NCBI GenBank assembly: GCA_038277395.1
Contig: CM076193.1
Location: forward strand, 82,351,583-82,415,582
DNA length: 64,000 nucleotides
Direction: 5' to 3'
From: Dryocosmus kuriphilus
Lineage: Eukaryota; Arthropoda; Insecta; Hymenoptera; Cynipidae
The notes below the pieces were generated by a model. It ran no database searches. It saw nothing but the letters and a program-made list of their open reading frames with translations, and had not been told where the DNA came from. Made by a program: the position numbers and the translations under genes. Positions 57,137 to 64,000 of this stretch are shown in pieces. How positions within the stretch are numbered: position 1 is the stretch's first letter; each line of letters begins with the position of its first letter.

Positions 57137-58914
57137 ATTATTGAATTTGGGGTCATTTGAGTCCTTTCATTGTTCTTAATCAGAATCGCGTCCCCGCGCT
57201 GAGTTGAGATTTATAACGACTGAGATTCCAAACTGCGTAATTTTATCCGTTTTTAGAGTCCCACCCTTTTACTAAATTTAAACCTTACGGAAATTTTTCT
57301 ATGATATGGATGTTTTTAATAGCAATGTTATACTTCAGATTTCTCCTGCAATATGAAAATTGCAGAAAATTTTGCTCAGATTTGCATTTAATGGGTCCTG
57401 TCCAACAATTCGATTCCGATTATACAAATCGGATCGAGGTCGGGTAGAACGTTGAAACTTGCCCATACTACCCGCTGATTTAATTTAACTAATAAAGAGA
57501 CCCTGGGAACGAGAATAGGTGGCCCCCCAATGTGTGGTCTGACTTCTTTACTGTTTTTCGAACGTAAGTCTCGGAAAAGAAAGCAGTTTTTAATTAAAAA
57601 TCCGTCGCTAATATAGCTCTCGGTTGATCTCAACTTCAGCGGATGACTCAAAAAAGTGAAGTTTGCCTCTGCAGCGACTCATGGAGGTTCTGGAGTTTTT
57701 TAATTGAAAAAAAAACTTGTTGAGAAAAAGGTTGGGAATTGAGGATCCACAGGAGCGCAACAGATTTTGCGTGAGTTTTATTTGAATCGTAACGCCAAAT
57801 TTTGCCTCTATCTCAGAGCCAATGTCTTCAATATTTTCTAATTTTTTTTTTATTACCTATAATTTTCCTCCATAGACCATGCAGGATATTTAACAACAGT
57901 CATTTATTCTCTTTTAACAAAATAATACCGCATTTCGTCCGAACTCAGTGCCATGTTGGGATCGAAATTCAGTTTTATTTTCCTACCAGGCAAACTTCCA
58001 CAATTCTTCGAGTAAGCGCAAAGCTTATCTGGCAGTGAAATTGAATTTTATTTCCTTTTTTTTTATTATATTTCTACACAATTAGACTACAGGATGTCCG
58101 ATGCAAAATTCGAGATTCTATGTTGGGCCAGTTTACGGCCATAAGTCTCTCGATCTTGTGAAACGAACAACAGGGTTTTATGTTGTGCAATATTTGGCTG
58201 GAAATTCTGATCAATTTGAACTTAGTTGAGAGAGCTCCAGGACAGGTGTCAGTTAGAGGAATCAACTATGCTCTTATAATTAAGTTTCCGGTATTGCCCA
58301 ATAATCATCCCTACTAATCTCGAGAGGGACGCCCTTTAAACTTATCTCTCACTTTAGAGTGTTAGTTCTCAAGCTACAGGACGGAGCCCGTTAGAGAGAG
58401 AATACACACTCCAGTTTGGCACAAGTTGAAAGCCATCATTTTCGAAATCAGTGAGCACTTGATTGTGGACCGAAAAGAGAGCAATTCTTAATGACTGAGA
58501 TATTTACTTACAATAAAAACCTTGATTAATTACGGATCCTGGATGCTATTTCTAGCTGGTTCTCAAGTGAAAGAATCTTAAGTCCACGCTTCCATTCACG
58601 GCTTGGTAAGAAACGCCTGAATGCCGAGGTAAGCGAAGGTGAAAGTCGACCGCTCGTATCGCTGATTCGGAGAAGAGTGCTGCTTCGTTCTCGCGCTTCG
58701 AGGAAGTCTGGTACCAGCTTGTCTTGGTCCCGCGGTTCTCCTTCCTTGTAGATTTCGTTGCGCGCGCTTATTATCGATTTTCCTTCGCAACGGCTTGACC
58801 TACATGAATGTACTCGTACCGAGCATATATGAAGCTGTCCCTTATCTCTTTCTATCGCTTTTATTTTTGATTTAGACGTTTCTCAGTCCCACCTGGTTAT
58901 TATCGAATTTGGGG
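57137..58914. mobile_element. Probable ~1.75-kb insertion of unknown type in Element C
   Basis: 16 bp at 57,137-57,152 (ATTATTGAATTTGGGG) recur with one difference at 58,899-58,914, and gag/protease sequence lies on both sides. The interior has no recognisable ORF, no clear terminal repeat and no poly-A tail. It may be a 5'-truncated retrotransposon or a SINE-like unit; alternatively the match is chance. Confidence 0.4.
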
Positions 58915-61900
58915 ACTTTAGAACCGTCTCAATACAGACGTCACGGTTAAAAAGTATCTGAAAGAATCTCGCCTCAATGAACACTCATTGCAAGGACTCG
59001 TCGATCGAGGAGCAGCGGAATGTACCATTAAAGCATTAAGAGTAATCAGCTGTTGATTCAACATGAATCACCAGGATACATAATCGTTGACACTACGTTG
59101 GATGGAGTGAAAGTGACCAGTGTTCGTTTTATTGTTGTGTCGGACGACAGCCAGGCAGTAGATGTTTTGATCAGAAGATCTTACACTGATTCTCGCTTGG
59201 TCGATTATTATAAGATCGATAATAACCTCACCTTTGTGTACAGTGAATTTTCTCGGGTCGGAAAAATCGCCGTGAGTGAAACGCAAAAGGGAAATTTGTT
59301 AGTGTTACACAATGTGGAACTGCATCCACGAGCTGTCAATTTTATTGTAGTGCGAGGCGGAGATGAAAAGTTTATGGTTCCTGTCATGAATTTCAACGCA
59401 AAGAAACCTCAACTCAAAGTAGATGCGATTATCGGTAAGGCGATAGTCTCCCATCCAATTCAAGAACACATCGACAAAACACCGGGGGAACCTGTCAACG
59501 CATCGAGCAGCATAGAGAATCCACCGATATAGGTAATCGACGATATTGTTAAGATTTTAAATGTATTTAGATTCGGGGTAGCGAAAAATATGCGCGAGTT
59601 AGGATGTACGAATTTAATCGAGATGGAGCGAAAAATCACGAATAATATTGTAGAAGAATATAAAGAATTAGGCCTCGTCACCGTCACTAATTCTCCTTAC
59701 GCGAGTCCAGCTTTTATACACTTTCCATTACCGAATATTGACGAACAATTAGCTAGTCTCAGGGATACTAAACTATTTATAACTTTCGATTTGGCTATGG
59801 GAAATTTGCCAGTACCAATATCCAGAGAAGCCCGAGAAAAAACTGCGTTTATCACATCAGACGATACCAGTGAACGTACGGGAATGGTCGTCGGGCTAAT
59901 GAACGCTCAATTTTATTTTTCAAAGTTAATGCAGCGAGTATTATGTCTGCTTAGAAAGGAAAATATTCTCTTTTATCTAGACGATAGTTTGATTTCGAGA
60001 AAAGATTGGCCAACCTTGAGAAATAAATTCATTACGGTTATGAAAGCTTTAGTAGAAGAAGGTCCTACTACAAATTTACAGAAATGTCACTTTTTAGAAC
60101 CGCAAGTGTCATATTTAGCATTTGAAATTTCAGAAAAGGGAATACAGCCGGGAAAAATCAAATTGAAAGCAATTAGTGATTTTTCAGTTCGTACGAGTAG
60201 TACAACAGTACGTCAATTCTTAGGCCTCGTAGGGTTTTTTCGGCGCTATATTGACAAATTCTCGGAAATAATTTCTCCTCTATATGATTTACTAAAAAAA
60301 GAACATACGTTTAAATGGAATTCTAATCTAAAGAAGATAATGTGTTTCGTACTATTACATACAACTATTAATAAAGGAACCGATTGTACAACCTTTTCGA
60401 TCTGAAGTAATTACTGAACTGCACACAGATACGTGCGCTTTAGGTTTAGCAGCTATGCTCTTTCGAAAAGGGAATGACGGGAAATTACATCTAATATACG
60501 CGATTAGCCGAAGAACGAGTGAACCGGAAAAGAATTACGACTCGAGTAAATTGGAACTACTAGTGGTGATCTGGGCGATTACGCGGTTTCGAATTTGGCT
60601 TATTAATATAGATTTTACGGTTGTTGCCGATTTTAGTGCGTTAATGTATTTAAACACGCACAAGTCAAAAAAAAATCTTCAGATCGTTATATAGTCCAAT
60701 CTGCTATCTGCATATACATTTGATGTAGTACAAAAGTCTGTTGTGAAAATGGCAAATGTAGATGCCTGAAGTCGCGCTCCCGTTGAATCAAGCGAAATTA
60801 ATGATTTCGTGGAAGGCGTAAGCAGTATTTATAATTTAGTAACGGCTGATCAAGAAATTCTAATCTTTCAATTCGCAGACGAAAAGCTAAAATGCAAAAG
60901 AGATATTTTAAGTAAACCCGTAAAAGAAAGAAGCAATCACGAAAAAGCGGAAGTCAAAGATTATGAATTGATAAACTCGATTTTGTACAAACGCGAAGAC
61001 CACAACAATTCGTTATCCGAATGCGTTACGCAAAATTATAGTCATTCGATTTCATGACCTCCAAAGTCATACGGGGACGGATAGGACCGTAGCAAAATTG
61101 CGAAAATTCTATTTCTTCCCGGGTATGGTCCGTTATGTATGTCAACACGTAAGTAGTTGCATTCAGTGCATCATAGCGAAACCTAAAAACGGGCCACAAG
61201 CAGGAGAACTGCATCCAATCAAACCGGGTGTCAGACCCTTTGCAAAGGTCCATATCGACCATGTAGGTCCTTTCGTAACTACTGCGTCAAGAAAAAAATT
61301 GATACTTGTTCTGACTGATACGTTAACTCGATTTGTAATTTTAACACCCGTAAGATATACAAAAGCTACGCAAGTCGTTCGAGCATTAGAAAATGAAATT
61401 GTGGATTTTGGGGCACCAATGTGAATAATTTCCGATCGAGGAACATGTTTTACGTCTAAAATGTTCGAAGAATTTTGTATAAAACATGGAATTAAGCATG
61501 CATTAAATTCCCCACGTCATTCGCAAGCTAATGGCTTAGTAGAAAGAACGAATGCGGCTTTGAAACCGGCGATTCGAGCGAACATGAATCTCAACAGCGT
61601 AAAGACTGGGATAGAAAACTGAAAAAGATTCAACGAAATCTTAATGAATGTAAAAATGAAACTACGGGGAAAAGCCCTTTTGAGTTAGTTTGTGGTTATA
61701 TCAATAGACACGATGAAGGTCTTCAGCGAACTTAAACCTGAGAGGGAAGAAAGATATACAGATTCGCGCGAACTCCAAGAAAATGCTGGACAACGCATTA
61801 CTGAGGAGCAATTTAAATATAAAGAATGGCACGACAAAAATAGAAATATTTACGCAAAATTTGATTTCGGCGATATTGTTTATATGCGTGATGTACCGGA

Positions 61901-62270
61901 ACAAATAGGCGAATCTGTTAAGTTATAAAGAAAGTTTCGTGGTCCTTTAATAATTACTAAAATTTATCCTAGCGATACATATGGAATCGCCGACTTACGA
62001 ATAGATACTTCAGGACGGAGGTATGCTGCGACTGCGCACGCCGAGCAATTAAAAATATTGAAACCAGCTCAAAAAGATGACGATATTAGACATTCCGAGA
62101 AAGACGCTGACCCTACGACAATTCATGTACCAGCTAATTCTCAAGATGTAGAAAGCGAAAGAGTTAATCAAAACAATGTAAACGAAAACGACGAAAATCA
62201 AACAGTTAATTCTGTGCGACCAAAACGACCAATCCGTAAACCTGTGCGATACGTCGATTATGTTATCTAA
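58915..62270 (+). pseudogene. pol: Element C pol: protease remnant, RT, RNase H, integrase
   Basis: The protease motif near 59,000 reads LVDRGAAECTI, with the usual Ser/Thr replaced by Arg. The RT (59,590-60,405) has NSPYASPAF, then jumps to PLPNIDEQL, so a segment of the fingers is deleted; FDLAMG, YLDD near 59,980 and RQFLGLVGFFRRYI follow. RNase H pieces lie at 60,340-60,700, with EKNYDSSKLELLVVIWA. Integrase has CQHVSSCIQC (zinc), VHIDHVGPF (Asp), SDRGTCFTSKMF (Asp, after a TGA at 61,422) and LVERTN (Glu). The C-terminal tail ends at 62,270 (RKPVRYVDYVI). All parts are broken by frameshifts. Confidence 0.88.
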
Positions 62271-62361
62271 GCAACGCAACTCTTGTATGTGGTTAGAAGT
62301 TAAAGGTTATTATTATAATGATTTTTCTGTGTTAGAGAAAAACGCGAAAGAAAAACCTCAC

Positions 62362-63061
62362 TGACATATTTCGAGGAAGAATGTTTATTTTAGGATGGCC
62401 GAGTGATAGCGGAAAAGACATTTGTGCGCGTGTGCGATCGATTAGCGACGTACTTAGGCGGGATATGTGTGTGTGTGGAGAGTTTATAGCGATAAGCTAT
62501 GTTATGCTTCATATATATAGGCGCACGACTCCACGTCTCGATGAGACGCATAAGGAGATCGCGCAGTCTATCAAAAAGCGAGAAGCGTTTCGTCCCGGGT
62601 CCACCGCTGGACTCTTCAGTATGGCAATGTGGTCGGACCCTGCCATAGACGCCCTGAGGAATATGGGAAGTGACCACCATTTAAGTAGCATGCAAGGACC
62701 TCAATTACTTGTGAGCGAACTCGGCGATCCAGCCGCAGCCACCTACCGGTGGTATTTGTTAGTTGCCACGTAGGCAAAGCCTACAAGTTTGAGTTTGATG
62801 GCGCGTAAGTTAGTGAGTCATAAGTCGTGCGTGGACGAGAGTCACTTGTGTGTGAATCTGGACACCTTTTGCAATTGTGGTCACGCGGGGTATGCAAATG
62901 TTCGGTCAAGCTTGTCACATTCTGTGGAATAATAAACTATCTTTATTTGTTTACTAAGTAAAGTGCGAAAATTCATTTTACGAAACTCTTCAAGCACTAT
63001 CTTCCTCATCCCTCCCGTCATCCGATTCTTCGCGGTTTTTGATTTATTCTCTCTATTATCA
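62362..63061 (+). repeat. 3' LTR of Element C
   Basis: A purine-rich tract (GAGAAAAACGCGAAAGAAAA) precedes TGACATATTTCG at 62,362, the likely LTR start. Homology with the left LTR begins at 62,404 and runs to 63,061. This copy shows the empty site of the Penelope-like element at about 62,893. A 62,381-62,773 frame inside has no motif. Confidence 0.82.
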
Positions 63062-64000
63062 CATAGAGCACAAATTTTGATGTCGCTTTGTGACATTAAA
63101 CAGTAATAGCTGGACTTCATTTTTTATTGTTTTCAAAGAATTAGGATGTGAATACTTTTGGTGGAATCGTTTTAGAATGATTTTAGATGATTTGAATCAA
63201 ATGATGGGAATGAGACGCAATGCTTTCACGATAAAAGGAACTGGAACGCATATTTGAAAAAGGGGATTGTATAAGTATGCAAAACGCTTCGAAGTAAAAG
63301 ATTTTTATACGCATTTAATTGAATTTTAATTCTAAGCTTCTTACCGGGTTTCCTTTAACTTTGTAACGCTTATATTACGTATTCAAAAGAAGAATAGAGA
63401 ACCATTTGCATTGTATTGAGCGCTTGAAGTTCACTCATATTCATTATTAAGTAGTACCTTTAGTACTGTTAGGTACTTTAATTATCAATTTTTGCAAACG
63501 ATTAAAACGGATGGTCACGTTCCCTTTATTTTCTAACGCTTATATTATGTATTCAAAAACGGAATAGAATACAAATTGATGAACAATTGGAGTATTGCGA
63601 TGCACACGTAGAAATGAAAAAGGCAATTATTATTTGCATAATTTTTTTTGAGCGTTTTAACTTTATTAAGAGTTTTAATTTATTGAAAGCATCAAAACAA
63701 TCGAGGTATTCAATTTTTGAAAGTAAAAAAGTAAATGCGAATGAATTAGATGAAAATTTTAAAATGTTTTTATGCAGAATAATAAGTGCCTTTTCTTTAT
63801 ACAGCCATACGAAACACAGATTAATCATACTTTGCATGAATCAAAGTACACTAATATTTCTTATTAAAAAGTACTTTCAATACTCTTAGGTATTTTAATT
63901 AGCAAGCTTTGGTACTTTAAGTAGCATTCTTAGGAATCGGATTATCACATAATATCACTTTCCGTTCACTTTGTAACACGTACATATACGTATTTAAAAT
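63062..64000. other. AT-rich flank with recurring short units
   Basis: A unit with TAACGCTTATATTA(C/T)GTATTCAAAA occurs near 63,366 and 63,534, and a diverged one near 63,974. A second unit, AAGTA..TTTAGTACT/AATACT..TTAGGTA, occurs near 63,450 and 63,870. CTTCTTACCGGG at about 63,338 equals the end of the 424-bp element at 51,789. No gene is supportable. Confidence 0.5.

Larger units (their letters stand above)
30091..63061 (+). mobile_element. Element C: Ty3/gypsy-type element, split by nested insertions
   Basis: A plus-strand element whose LTRs match at 30,091-30,240 plus 34,168-34,337 (left) and 62,404-63,061 (right). Gag starts at 34,549, is interrupted at 35,112 by the LINE and resumes at 56,435; zinc knuckles, protease remnant, RT, RNase H and integrase follow to 62,270. 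No env is visible. The insertions inside it are the Penelope-like element in the left LTR, the LINE with Element B in gag, and a ~1.75-kb segment before the protease. Without these it would be about 6 kb. All frames are broken. Confidence 0.88.

Overview
The window reads as nuclear DNA of an arthropod, most likely an insect. It is AT-rich and has spliced host exons, a Penelope-like element with a GIY-YIG domain, a MULE DNA transposon, an APE-type LINE, and Ty3/gypsy-type elements, one of which carries an insect-errantivirus-type (F-protein-like) envelope. The only host gene I can support is two exons (18,563-19,752, +) of a coiled-coil protein resembling spindle-checkpoint MAD1. Almost everything else is mobile DNA.

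Layout. 1-9,673 (minus strand) is the body of a large Ty3/gypsy-type element, here called Element A, cut off by the left edge; its LTR starts at 9,674. 13,020-18,261 is a complete MULE with ~500-bp terminal inverted repeats and a 9-bp target duplication, lying just upstream of the MAD1-like exons. 19.8-30 kb is gene-poor DNA packed with foldback elements and MITEs. 30,091-63,061 is one nested stack. A plus-strand Ty3/gypsy element (Element C) carries a Penelope-like element (30,241-34,167) inside its 5' LTR and a LINE (35,133-56,434) inside gag, with a 21-bp target duplication. The LINE is split by Element B (36,264-52,727, minus strand), a relative of Element A with ~2-kb LTRs. A 424-bp inverted-repeat element sits in the 5' LTR of Element B. 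The insertion order is therefore C, then the LINE, then B, then the 424-bp element.

The most interesting content is the A/B family. Both have the order ORF-A, ORF-B, gag, protease-RT-RNase H, linker, a second cellular-type RNase H, and an acidic linker; Element B then has integrase and an F-type env. Element A differs after the acidic linker: a domain of the cellular exonuclease III/APE1 type (1-359) follows as an apparent in-line fusion, and it runs off the window. The two small ORFs upstream of gag are shared between A and B although the elements are strongly diverged. Both use a primer-binding site matching the 3' end of tRNA-Leu. This looks like a lineage of insect endogenous retroviruses with an expanded nucleic-acid-processing polyprotein and two undescribed accessory proteins.

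Nearly all mobile-element ORFs carry one or a few single-base frameshifts or stops, so no complete open element is present in this copy of the sequence. Some breaks lie in homopolymers and could be consensus errors. All family assignments come from reading motifs by eye; no database search was possible.
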